From NCBI RefSeq assembly GCF_012524205.1, contig NZ_JABACI010000004.1, forward strand, positions 248,001 through 312,000: 64,000 nucleotides of DNA. Reading direction: 5' to 3'. Below, piece after piece: positions 15,795 to 23,312 of the stretch; the stretch's first letter is position 1, and each line of letters opens with the position of its first letter. The DNA is from Microbacterium salsuginis. GTDB lineage: Bacteria > Actinomycetota > Actinomycetes > Actinomycetales > Microbacteriaceae. Under the pieces are notes generated by a model. That model saw nothing but the letters and a program-made list of their open reading frames with translations, did no database searches and had not been told where the DNA came from. The translations under genes were made by a program, and so were the position numbers.

Positions 15795-16421
15795 ATGGCT
15801 ACGCATGACCTGGGCGTTCTGCCCGCGTTCGACCTGGACATCCCCACGCTTCTCGACATCTCTCGTGAGGGCGGCATCGGAGGGCGCACGAGACGCTACG
15901 AGAAGTTCGCCGGAGATATGGGTGGGGTCTACCGCGACGGCGACGCGTGGCGGGCGGATGTCGAGGCGCGCGGATCCGATCGGCTCGTGTACTGGGTCGA
16001 CGACCACCGCTACCAGGAGGGCCCCGGAGCGCTCGTTGTCGGCACCAGCACTCTGCTGCCCGGACGCGTGGGCGATGAGTTCGCATTCACCCGCGGTCAC
16101 CTGCACGAGGTCGCCGACCGCGCTGAGCTCTACTACTGCCTGAAGGGGCGCGGTGTCCTGCTGCTCGAGACCATCGATGGTCGCAGCGAGGCCATCGAGC
16201 TCTCCCCCGGCAAGGCAGTCGACGTCCCAGGGCACTGGATCCACCGCAGTGTGAACGTCGGGGACGAGCCGTTCGTGACGCTCTTCTGCTACGCCGCCGA
16301 TGCGGGGCAGAATTACGCGATCATCGGTGATGCGAATGGCATGAAGAGCCTGGTGGTGACCGACGGCGCCGGCGGCTGGACCACGGTCCCCAACTCCGAC
16401 CACCGGGGATACCGCGCGTGA
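15795..16421 (+). CDS. Cupin-type phosphoglucose isomerase-like protein
   Basis: This 208-residue protein resembles the archaeal cupin glucose-6-phosphate isomerases (PF06560 type), which interconvert aldose and ketose phosphates. The metal ligands line up: His102 and His104 (RGHLHE), Glu111 and His150, with the 48-residue spacing of the Pyrococcus enzyme. The C-terminal NYAIIGDANGMKS..GGW segment is also typical. No ribosome site precedes the ATG and the operator touches it, so the mRNA is probably leaderless. It is first in a four-gene operon with the aldolase, AroE-like and hydroxyacid dehydrogenase genes. A different phosphosugar than fructose 6-phosphate may be the substrate here. Confidence 0.88.
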   Translation: MATHDLGVLPAFDLDIPTLLDISREGGIGGRTRRYEKFAGDMGGVYRDGDAWRADVEARGSDRLVYWVDDHRYQEGPGALVVGTSTLLPGRVGDEFAFTRGHLHEVADRAELYYCLKGRGVLLLETIDGRSEAIELSPGKAVDVPGHWIHRSVNVGDEPFVTLFCYAADAGQNYAIIGDANGMKSLVVTDGAGGWTTVPNSDHRGYRA

Positions 16422-17056
16422 GCGCGGTGTTCGAGACGATCCGAGGCATCGGAGTCGTACCCGTCGTCGAGATCGAGAACCCCGACGACGGGGTACCGCT
16501 CGCGCGTGCGCTGCGTGCCGGTGGTATATCGACCATGGAGGTGACTTTTCGCACCGCGGCCGCCGCGGACGCGATCCGCCTGGTGAAGGCCGAACTCCCC
16601 GACTTCGTCGTGGGCGCCGGCACGCTTGTCACGCCCGCCGATGTGGCCCAGGCGGTCGCCGCCGGCGCGGCGTACGGGGTGTCGCCCGGCTTTCGGGCGG
16701 ACCTCTCCGCAGCCGCTGCTGCCGTCGGCCTGCCCTTCATCCCCGGCGTCATCACGCCGTCGGAGATCCTGGCCGCGGTCGATGCAGGTCACCGGCATCT
16801 GAAGTTCTTCCCGGCAGCGCATTACGGCGGAATCGATACCCTCCGCTCGCTCGCGGCCCCGTTCTCGCGCCTGAGTGTCAGTTTCATGCCGACGGGCGGC
16901 GTGCGCGCCGCTACGCTCGCCGACCATCTCGCTCTGCCGCACGTCTTCGCGGTGGGGGGCACGTGGATCGCCTCTCGCGCCGATGTCGTCGGAGGACGAT
17001 TCGGCGAGATCGAACTGGCCGCACGCGAGGCCCGCACCACCCTCGACGCCCTCTGA
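16418..17056 (+). CDS. KDPG/KHG-type aldolase
   Basis: This 212-residue TIM-barrel class I aldolase cleaves 2-keto-3-deoxy-sugar acids (or phosphates) to pyruvate and an aldehyde. The catalytic pair is present: Glu41 in MEVTFR and Schiff-base Lys129 in LKFFPA, with the same 88-residue spacing as E. coli Eda. GAGTLVTPAD and GVSPGF are also family motifs. The GTG start overlaps the isomerase stop (GTGA). No dehydratase gene (Edd or enolase-superfamily) that would make its substrate is present nearby, which is a gap in the pathway. Confidence 0.92.
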   Translation: MSAVFETIRGIGVVPVVEIENPDDGVPLARALRAGGISTMEVTFRTAAAADAIRLVKAELPDFVVGAGTLVTPADVAQAVAAGAAYGVSPGFRADLSAAAAAVGLPFIPGVITPSEILAAVDAGHRHLKFFPAAHYGGIDTLRSLAAPFSRLSVSFMPTGGVRAATLADHLALPHVFAVGGTWIASRADVVGGRFGEIELAAREARTTLDAL

Positions 17057-17075
17057 CCCGGACCAGGAGACGCAT

Positions 17076-18041
17076 ATGCCTCGCACATACACGTGGGACA
17101 CCCTCGAGCCCGCCGATACCCCCACCTTCTACTTCATCGGAGTGACGACCGACCGTTCATCGATCCGCAAGGTCTTCCCGCTGTGGGCGGCGCACCTGGG
17201 GCTCGGCGACGTCGAGATGGTCGGGATCAACCTGGGGCTGCATGCGCCGGCCGACCACTATCGCACCGTTGTGGAGTTCCTCAAGGACGACCCGCTGAGC
17301 CTCGGCGCCCTGGTCACGACCCACAAGCTCGACCTCTACAGCGCGGCTCGTGACCTCTTCGACGAGATCGACCCGCTCGCCGAGCTGATGGACGAGGTCA
17401 GCTGCCTCTCCAAGCGCGACGGGCGCTTCCGCGCCCACGCCAAGGATCCGATCACGGCTGGTCACGCACTGGAAGCCTTCATCCCAGTGGGCTACTTCGC
17501 CGAGAACGAGGTCGATGTGGTGGTGTTCGGCGCCGGCGGGTCGGCGATCGCGATCGACTGGTACCTGAGCCGTACCGAGCGCGGCGTCGACCGTCCGCGG
17601 CAGGTCACCGTGACGAACCGCAGCCTCCCGCGCATCGAGACGCTGCGCGCGGTGCACGACGCGTCGAACACCGACACACGACTCGAAACGCATCTCTGCC
17701 CGGCGCCGGCCGACAATGACGTCGTCATGGCGGCCGCGCCCGCCGGGTCGATCGTCATCAACGCAACGGGTCTGGGCAAGGACGCACCCGGTTCGCCGCT
17801 CACGTTCGACGGGGTGTTTCCCGAGCGCGCGCTGGTGTGGGAGCTGAACTACCGCGGAGACCTGGTTTTCCTCGACCAGGCGCGCGCGCAGGAGCACGAG
17901 CGATCGCTCACGGTTGTCGACGGCTGGGTCTACTTCATCCACGGGTGGACGCAGGTGATCGCCGAGGTCTTCGACATCGAGATCGCCCCGTCCGGCCCCG
18001 CGTTCGACGAACTCGCGGCGATCGCCGAGTCGGTCCGATGA
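17076..18041 (+). CDS. Shikimate dehydrogenase-like (AroE superfamily) oxidoreductase
   Basis: This 321-residue protein has the AroE layout: an N-terminal substrate domain with catalytic Lys84 (TTHK) and Asp124 (AKDPITAGH), a Rossmann domain starting FGAGGSAIAI (about 151-160), and NATGLGKD (about 229-236). The shikimate-binding Ser-x-Ser region is replaced by RSSIRKVFPLW (27-37), so this is not a housekeeping AroE. Its place inside a sugar operon suggests a cyclic or linear hydroxy acid or a keto-sugar as substrate. AGGAG precedes the ATG. It overlaps the next gene by 4 bp. Confidence 0.85.
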   Translation: MPRTYTWDTLEPADTPTFYFIGVTTDRSSIRKVFPLWAAHLGLGDVEMVGINLGLHAPADHYRTVVEFLKDDPLSLGALVTTHKLDLYSAARDLFDEIDPLAELMDEVSCLSKRDGRFRAHAKDPITAGHALEAFIPVGYFAENEVDVVVFGAGGSAIAIDWYLSRTERGVDRPRQVTVTNRSLPRIETLRAVHDASNTDTRLETHLCPAPADNDVVMAAAPAGSIVINATGLGKDAPGSPLTFDGVFPERALVWELNYRGDLVFLDQARAQEHERSLTVVDGWVYFIHGWTQVIAEVFDIEIAPSGPAFDELAAIAESVR

Positions 18042-18961
18042 AGATCCTCGTCACGCCGCGATCGATCACGACACGCCCGCTCGACGACGTGCCCGAACTG
18101 GACCCGCTGCGTGCACGCGGCTGGACGCTCGTCGCCGGTCCTGCCGGCCGCCTGCCGACCGCCGACGAGCTTGCCGCACTGCTGCCGGGGGTCGACGGCT
18201 GGGTGTGCGGAGTGGAGAAGGTCTCGGCACAGACTCTCGCCTCGGCCGACCGGCTGAAGGTCATCGCCCGCAACGGCGTCGGGGCCGACGCGATCGACAC
18301 GGATGCGGCGGCAGCCCGCGGCATCGAGATCGCACTCGCCCGAGGCGCCAATGCCAACGGCGTGGCCGAGCTGGCCGTGGCGCTCATGCTGAGCGCTTTG
18401 CGCGACATCCCGGCGACCGACGCGGCGCTGCACGGCGGCGACTGGAGACGACGCCTCGGCAGTGAGCTCGCGGACTGCAACGTGGGCATCGTCGGCTACG
18501 GCGCGATCGGACGCATCGTTTCACGCCTCGTGCGCGCCTTCGGCGCTCGCGTGTTCGCGTACGATCCCATCGCCGATGTGAGCTCTGACGGCGCTGAGGC
18601 GGTATCCCTCGCCCAGCTCTTCGCGCAGAGCGACATCGTGACGTTGCACTCCCCGAAGCCGAAGAGCGGGCACCCACTGGTCGACTCGGCGCTGCTGGAG
18701 TCGATGCCTCGGGGCGGTGTGCTCGTCAACACCGCCCGGAGCGCCCTGGTCGACACCGGTGCGGCGCTCGACGCGCTCCGGTCCGGTCGTCTCTCGGCCT
18801 ATGCGGTCGACGCGTTCGACCAGGAACCGCCAGTCCTCGACGAGCTCCTGCGTCATCCACGCACGATCATGACCGCGCACCTGGGCGGTTATACGGACTC
18901 GAGCACCCGACGGGCGACCGAGCAGGCGGTCGCCAACGTCATCTCTCGCCTGACGGCTTAG
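18038..18961 (+). CDS. D-2-hydroxyacid dehydrogenase (NAD-binding, GyaR/SerA-type fold)
   Basis: This 307-residue enzyme has the NAD motif GYGAIG (153-158), Arg234 (NTARSALVD), Glu263 (DQEPP) and His281 (TAHLGG), the complete catalytic set of the D-isomer 2-hydroxyacid dehydrogenase family. It would interconvert a 2-keto acid and a 2-hydroxy acid. It is last in the isomerase-aldolase-AroE-like operon, with an ATGA overlap upstream. Its 3' end overlaps the convergent glycosylase gene by 23 bp. Glyoxylate/hydroxypyruvate or a keto-aldonate are plausible substrates. Confidence 0.9.
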   Translation: MKILVTPRSITTRPLDDVPELDPLRARGWTLVAGPAGRLPTADELAALLPGVDGWVCGVEKVSAQTLASADRLKVIARNGVGADAIDTDAAAARGIEIALARGANANGVAELAVALMLSALRDIPATDAALHGGDWRRRLGSELADCNVGIVGYGAIGRIVSRLVRAFGARVFAYDPIADVSSDGAEAVSLAQLFAQSDIVTLHSPKPKSGHPLVDSALLESMPRGGVLVNTARSALVDTGAALDALRSGRLSAYAVDAFDQEPPVLDELLRHPRTIMTAHLGGYTDSSTRRATEQAVANVISRLTA

Positions 18962-19634
18962 CCGCGGCCTGCGCGCCCCGTCCCCAGCGGAACGGCGACA
19001 CCGTGGGGTCGCCCGGCACCCAGTACCGCCAGGGGAACGCGGCCGTGCCCGCGACTCCGGCCACGCCCACGCGCGGGCCGGAGGCGATGTCGGCGAGGGG
19101 GTCGGCGAGGAGCTCCAGTCGCGCCACGGCGCCGTGCCAGGGCGCGGCGGTGATGGCGTCGATGCCGTCGTGGATCGGATGCCGCAGCCCCACCGCGTCG
19201 CCGAGCCGTCCCGGTCCGCGGGCCAGGTCACGTGCGGTCCGGGCCGCGGGCCGGCGGCGGGCCGCGGCATCCGTCCCCTCGATCACCTGACCCGCGCGCA
19301 GCAGGATTCCGCCGGCGACACCCTCCGGACCGCAGACCACATTGACGCAGGAGTGGATGCCGTGGCTGAGGTAGACGTACAGATGCCCCGGCTCGCCCCA
19401 CATCGTGGCGTTGCGGGCAGTCGGCCCCATGCGGGCGTGCGAGCCCGGGTCGGCGATGGGGCCGGTGCCGCGTCCGTGATAGGCCTCGACCTCGGTCAGG
19501 CGCACGGTCACCGTCTCGCCCGCCACCATCGTGGTCAGGTGCGCGCCGAGCAGAGTCGGCGCGACGTCCGAGGGGAGGCCCATCAGATCGGCACGGCTCG
19601 CGGCGCGCAGCCGGGCCGGGGATCGGGCGGTCAT
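18939..19634 (-). CDS. 3-methyladenine DNA glycosylase (AAG/MPG family)
   Basis: This 231-residue protein is a base-excision repair glycosylase of the alkyladenine (AAG) fold. Motifs include LTEVEAYHG (with the catalytic Glu), ARMGPTARNATMWG, LYVYLSHGIHSCVNVV and GPGRLGDAVGL. It removes alkylated purines from DNA. The start overlaps the stop of the upstream beta-propeller-like gene by 4 bp, so it is last in a long minus-strand run. It is unrelated to the neighbouring sugar operon, whose 3' end it overlaps. Confidence 0.9.
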   Translation of the reverse strand: MTARSPARLRAASRADLMGLPSDVAPTLLGAHLTTMVAGETVTVRLTEVEAYHGRGTGPIADPGSHARMGPTARNATMWGEPGHLYVYLSHGIHSCVNVVCGPEGVAGGILLRAGQVIEGTDAAARRRPAARTARDLARGPGRLGDAVGLRHPIHDGIDAITAAPWHGAVARLELLADPLADIASGPRVGVAGVAGTAAFPWRYWVPGDPTVSPFRWGRGAQAAAKPSGER

Positions 19635-21079
19635 TGCGGCGGCACCTGGCACCACGAGATCGAGGCGCCGCTCAGGGCCACGACGGGCTCGCCGTCGGCG
19701 ATCTCGAGGATGCGGGTCTCGGGTCGTTCCGGCAGCGGCAACTGGTACGTGTCGTAGTTGTTCGACACCGCATCGGGGGCGACGAGCACTGCGACGTAGC
19801 GGGCGCTGGGCGACACGCACACCTGCAGCACGGCGTCCGTTTCGGCGATCTCGGTGAGCATGCGCGTCTCGCCGTCCGCGCCGACGAGAGCGACCGACGT
19901 GCGACCGGTCGGCACGCCGCTCGCGAGCCCGTCGCCGTTCAGCCCCCCGCCCTCGAGGACCGCGGCGGTGCGGATCGTCGAGCCGTCCGGCAGCGGCGTC
20001 ACCGAGCTCACGCCACCGAGATCGGTGGACGGAGCCACGAGCGGCTCTTCGCTCGCGTCGGTGAGGTCGACCACGGCGGTCTGCTCGGCGCGGTCGACGA
20101 CGGCCTCGCTCGAGCCGCGCGCGATGCCCTCGATCGTCATCGCGGTCCCCAGAGCCGTGGCCCCGTCGCCGCCGGACCCGGTCAGCAGCAGCGACCCGTC
20201 GAAGGAGAGGAGCAGGATGCTGTCGGTGTCGGGCACGAACCGCCATTCGGCCACGCGGGGGTCGGCGCCTTCCACGGCGATCTCGGTGGGCTCGGCATCC
20301 GGCTCCTTCAGCGACGCGGTGTAGAGCCGGCTCTCGCGTCCGGATTGGGCGGTGAGCTCGGCGTCGGAGAAGGTGTATCCGATCAGCTCGCCGCGGTCGG
20401 CGCTCTGCAGGTTCGAGACGAAGCCGTCGCCCGGCAGCGCCAGCTCCCGCTCGTTCGAGCCGTCGAGATCGGTCACGATCAGGCCCGGGCTGTCGTCGTC
20501 GGTGCGCACCGACACGACGAGATGCGACGCCGTGGCGCGGAAGTCCTCGATGTGTCCGTGGCTGAAGACGGGCACGGCGTTCTGCCCGGTGAGGTCGGTG
20601 CGGTAGATCAGGTCGCCGCCGTCGGGGGCGCCGGCCCGCTGCAGCAGGAACATCTGCGCCGCCGGGGTGCGGAAGGTCTCCGAGATCGTCGCGGCCGGAC
20701 CACCGGCCACCGACGCGACGTCGGCGATCTCGACGGAGTATTCGGTGTCGTCCCACAGGGGCAGGGTGAAGCGCACCCCGATGCTGCGGCCCGACGTGTC
20801 GACCTCGAACGGGGTCGCCGGCGTGATCGTCACCTGCGACGGGTCGACATCGGCCAGCGTCTGCGACGTGGTGACGATGAGACGGGATCCGGATGCCTCG
20901 GCCGCCGCCGCCGGATCGACCAAGACCTCGGTGATCCGCGGCCCCTGCGCCACGCTCGCGGCCGCACCGGCGAGGCCGAGCACCGTGAGCGCGCCGACCA
21001 CGATCGCGAAGGCGCCCGCGAACGCCCGGCCCCGCCGCCGGCGCGAACGTGCGCGGCGCGAGCCGGCGTCAGTACTCAT
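19631..21079 (-). CDS. Membrane-anchored beta-propeller-like protein
   Basis: This 482-residue protein has a poly-Arg N-terminus, one hydrophobic helix (about residues 20-43) and a large extracytoplasmic part. An early Ig-like segment (ITITP..FEVDTSGRSIGVRFTLPLWDDTEYSV) precedes repeated short blades such as IVTDLDGSNERELALPG, which suggest a WD40/TolB-like propeller. Two late cysteines (CVSPS and SWCQVPPQ) could form a disulfide. The function is unknown; similar proteins are called hypothetical secreted or TolB-like. The ATG at 21077-21079 has GAGG 6 nt upstream and lies inside the end of the TIGR03943-type gene (11-bp overlap). Confidence 0.72.
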   Translation of the reverse strand: MSTDAGSRRARSRRRRGRAFAGAFAIVVGALTVLGLAGAAASVAQGPRITEVLVDPAAAAEASGSRLIVTTSQTLADVDPSQVTITPATPFEVDTSGRSIGVRFTLPLWDDTEYSVEIADVASVAGGPAATISETFRTPAAQMFLLQRAGAPDGGDLIYRTDLTGQNAVPVFSHGHIEDFRATASHLVVSVRTDDDSPGLIVTDLDGSNERELALPGDGFVSNLQSADRGELIGYTFSDAELTAQSGRESRLYTASLKEPDAEPTEIAVEGADPRVAEWRFVPDTDSILLLSFDGSLLLTGSGGDGATALGTAMTIEGIARGSSEAVVDRAEQTAVVDLTDASEEPLVAPSTDLGGVSSVTPLPDGSTIRTAAVLEGGGLNGDGLASGVPTGRTSVALVGADGETRMLTEIAETDAVLQVCVSPSARYVAVLVAPDAVSNNYDTYQLPLPERPETRILEIADGEPVVALSGASISWCQVPPQ

Positions 21080-21836
21080 ACGGATCCTCGGGCTCGGGGA
21101 TCGACTGCACCGACGCCGCGTCGATGGCCAGGCGCCCATCCGACGAGGAGCGCACGGTGCCCGTGATCGTGACCCACTGGCCCGTGTCGGGCACGGCCGC
21201 GGTGGCGAGCACCGGCACGCTCGCCGGCTGCGCGTCGATCACGCAGTGGGTGATGATGAGCCGCGTGAGGTCGAAGCCGCCGTCTTCGGACGGCGTCACG
21301 AACCCGGTGAGCTCGACCGGATCGCCGTCGAACGCGTCCGGGTTCGTCGCGGTCGCGAAGGCGGTCGACCACTCGCCGACCCCGAACGAGGCGGTGTCGC
21401 CGGTCGAGGCGAGCTGGATCGTGTCGGCGCCGCCGAACAGCGGCGTCGCCCCCACGTCGCGCGACATCGCCAGCTCGGCCGACAGCGACGCGGGCGGCAG
21501 CACCAGGGCGAGGACGACGACGCCGGATGCTGCGACCCCGCCCACGACGCTGGCTCCGACCGCCATCGGGTGCCGCGCGTGCGCACGCGCCGGCTCTTCG
21601 GCATCCGCGTCGCCGTGGTCGTGGCCATGGTCGGCCTCGGCGCCGAGCGGAAGCCCGAACGACGCCACGGTGCCCACGAGCACCAGCACCGCCATCGACA
21701 CCGCGAACCATGCCGAGTCGGGGTTGATGTACAGCCCGAGCCGGCCGGTCACCGCGAGCGAGATGGTCACCACCGACAGCGCGGCGGCCAGGCCGACGCC
21801 CAGCCATCGTGTGCCGAGGAATCCTGCATTACGCAA
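21069..21836 (-). CDS. TIGR03943-type putative permease partner (YcgQ-like)
   Basis: This 255-residue membrane protein has two N-terminal helices, a His/Asp-rich loop (DHGHDHGDADAEE, about 68-80), a third helix, and an extracytoplasmic domain with the pattern ELTGFV...LTRLIITHCVIDAQP..VPV, the hallmark of the YcgQ/TIGR03943 family. These proteins are nearly always paired with a UPF0718-type permease, as here (8-bp overlap). The His-rich loop and its place after zur suggest metal handling. The transported substrate is not established. Confidence 0.82.
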   Translation of the reverse strand: MRNAGFLGTRWLGVGLAAALSVVTISLAVTGRLGLYINPDSAWFAVSMAVLVLVGTVASFGLPLGAEADHGHDHGDADAEEPARAHARHPMAVGASVVGGVAASGVVVLALVLPPASLSAELAMSRDVGATPLFGGADTIQLASTGDTASFGVGEWSTAFATATNPDAFDGDPVELTGFVTPSEDGGFDLTRLIITHCVIDAQPASVPVLATAAVPDTGQWVTITGTVRSSSDGRLAIDAASVQSIPEPEDPYEY

Positions 21837-22899
21837 AGAGGTTCACCGCCGTCCCGATGGCGAAGGCGGCGAGCACGACCACCACGACGATCCCGCCCAG
21901 CGTCCGCCACGTGAAGGTGGTGCGCATGAGGGCCAGCATCTTGACGTCCACGAGAGGCCCGACGAGCAGGAACGCGACGATCGATCCCGGCGTGAACGTC
22001 GACGCGAACGACAGCGCGAAGAACGAGTCGACGTTCGAGCAGATCGATACGACCATCGCCAGAGCCATCATCGCCACGATCGACAGCGCAGGGTTCGAGC
22101 CGATCGCCACCAGCGCCTCGCGCGGCACCAGCACCTGCACCGCCCCCGCGAGCGCCGACCCGATGATGAGCGCCGGCATGACGGCGCGCAGCTCGATCAC
22201 GAACTGCGCGATCGTGCGGCGGCCCCGGCCACCGGGCTCATGCGTCACGAGGGCGCACGTGTCGCGGAAGCGGTCGGTCAGCAGTGCGTCCGGAGACGGA
22301 TGCCGGTTGTACAGCCAGCCGATGAGGTTGGCGATCGCATATCCGCCGAGCAGCCGTGCGATCAGCACGCCGTCGCTGAAGCCGAAGGCCTGGTGCGTCG
22401 TGATGATCACGATGGGGTTCACGATCGGCGCCGCGATGAGGAAGGTCAGCGTCTCGGGCACCGAGAACCCCCGCATCAGCAGGCCGCGCGCGAACGGCAC
22501 GTTGCCGCACTCGCACACCGGCACGATCATGCCCAGCAGCGACAGCACCGCACGCCGCGCCCACGCACGGCGCGGCATCCACCGCTCGATGACGCCCGGC
22601 GGCACCCATACCTGCACCACGATCGACAGCACGACGCCCAGTGCGATGAACGGGAGCGACTCGATGAGCACGCTGACGGCGAGGGTCAGTCCGTCCTGCG
22701 CGCGCGTGGGGAGTGGCGCGGGGAACAGCTGCGGCGCGAGCCAGTCGACCAGGAACAGCCCGGCGACCACGAGCAGGCCGGCCCCGACCCACAGGAGCGT
22801 GCGGGCCGAGGACGAGGGCCGTGCCGCGGCATCCGGAACCGTCTCGTGACGGTGGGAGTGAGCGCGGCCGGCCGGCAGGCGGGGGTCAGCCCGCGTCAC
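21829..22899 (-). CDS. UPF0718/ArsP-type permease (YcgR-like)
   Basis: This 356-residue protein has about eight membrane helices and the conserved cysteine motifs PVCECGNVP (first half) and SICSNVDSFFALSF (second half). These define the UPF0718 (DUF318) permease family, which includes arsenic/organoarsenical permeases and uncharacterised metal-linked permeases. It forms a unit with the YcgQ-like partner. The GTG start lies inside the end of zur (14-bp overlap), so it is probably co-transcribed with zur and the zinc importer. Zinc or zinc-chaperone transport is an inference from context only. Confidence 0.85.
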   Translation of the reverse strand: MTRADPRLPAGRAHSHRHETVPDAAARPSSSARTLLWVGAGLLVVAGLFLVDWLAPQLFPAPLPTRAQDGLTLAVSVLIESLPFIALGVVLSIVVQVWVPPGVIERWMPRRAWARRAVLSLLGMIVPVCECGNVPFARGLLMRGFSVPETLTFLIAAPIVNPIVIITTHQAFGFSDGVLIARLLGGYAIANLIGWLYNRHPSPDALLTDRFRDTCALVTHEPGGRGRRTIAQFVIELRAVMPALIIGSALAGAVQVLVPREALVAIGSNPALSIVAMMALAMVVSICSNVDSFFALSFASTFTPGSIVAFLLVGPLVDVKMLALMRTTFTWRTLGGIVVVVVLAAFAIGTAVNLFA

Positions 22900-23299
22900 G
22901 CTTCTCTTCCCGGGCTCCCGCGCAGGACGCGCACAGCCCGAAGATGTCGACGATGTGCTCGGCGTCGCGGAAGCCGTGACGCTCGGCGGTGCGCTTGGCC
23001 CACTGCTCGACGTCGGTCGCCTCGATCTCGACCGTCAGCCCGCAGGAGCGGCAGATGAGGTGGTGGTGGTGGCCGCTGCTGGCGCATGCGCGGTAGAGCG
23101 CCTCGCCGTCGGGGCTCTGCAGCGAATCGGCGTCGCCCTGGGCGGCGAGCCCGGCGAGCGCACGGTACACCGTGGCCAGGCCGATGCCGGTGTTGTCGTC
23201 GCGCAGGGTCGCGTGCAGAGACTGTGCGCTCACGAAGCCACGGGCGTCGGCGAGCGCTTCGCGCACGCGTTCGCGCTGCCAGGTGTTGCGCTGGACCAT
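22886..23299 (-). CDS. zur: Fur-family zinc uptake regulator
   Basis: This 137-residue protein has a winged-helix N-terminus (QRERVREALADARGFVSAQSLH...GLATVYRALAGLA) and a metal/dimer domain with HHHH (76-79), CRSC (83-86) and a late CASC pair for structural zinc. The company of znuA, znuC and znuB identifies it as Zur rather than Fur. It represses zinc-uptake genes when zinc is bound. It lies 10 bp after znuB, but a TAGACT box overlapping the znuB stop, 7 nt before the ATG, suggests an additional leaderless promoter, allowing zur expression apart from the operon. Confidence 0.9.
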   Translation of the reverse strand: MVQRNTWQRERVREALADARGFVSAQSLHATLRDDNTGIGLATVYRALAGLAAQGDADSLQSPDGEALYRACASSGHHHHLICRSCGLTVEIEATDVEQWAKRTAERHGFRDAEHIVDIFGLCASCAGAREEKRDAG

Positions 23300-23312
23300 G
23301 CCCGGGAGTCTA
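23300..23312 (-). promoter_or_regulatory. Internal zur promoter (-10 box), leaderless
   Basis: TAGACT (23312-23307) followed by 7 nt and the zur ATG. The hexamer contains the znuB stop codon TAG. The same layout occurs in front of znuA and several other genes of the window. Confidence 0.5.

Noticed and set aside
16418..18961. A standard Entner-Doudoroff operon
   Set aside because: Only the aldolase type fits; glucose-6-phosphate dehydrogenase and Edd are absent, and a kinase, lactonase and AroE-like gene are co-regulated.
19060..19085. A further copy of the 61-bp repeat in the glycosylase gene (CCCACGCGCGGG)
   Set aside because: It encodes the family-conserved GPRVGVAG segment of AAG proteins, so the similarity is due to protein conservation.
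21049..23058. A long plus-strand open frame antisense to the permease pair
   Set aside because: The minus strand carries overlapping genes with clear family motifs; the plus frame has only low-complexity residues.
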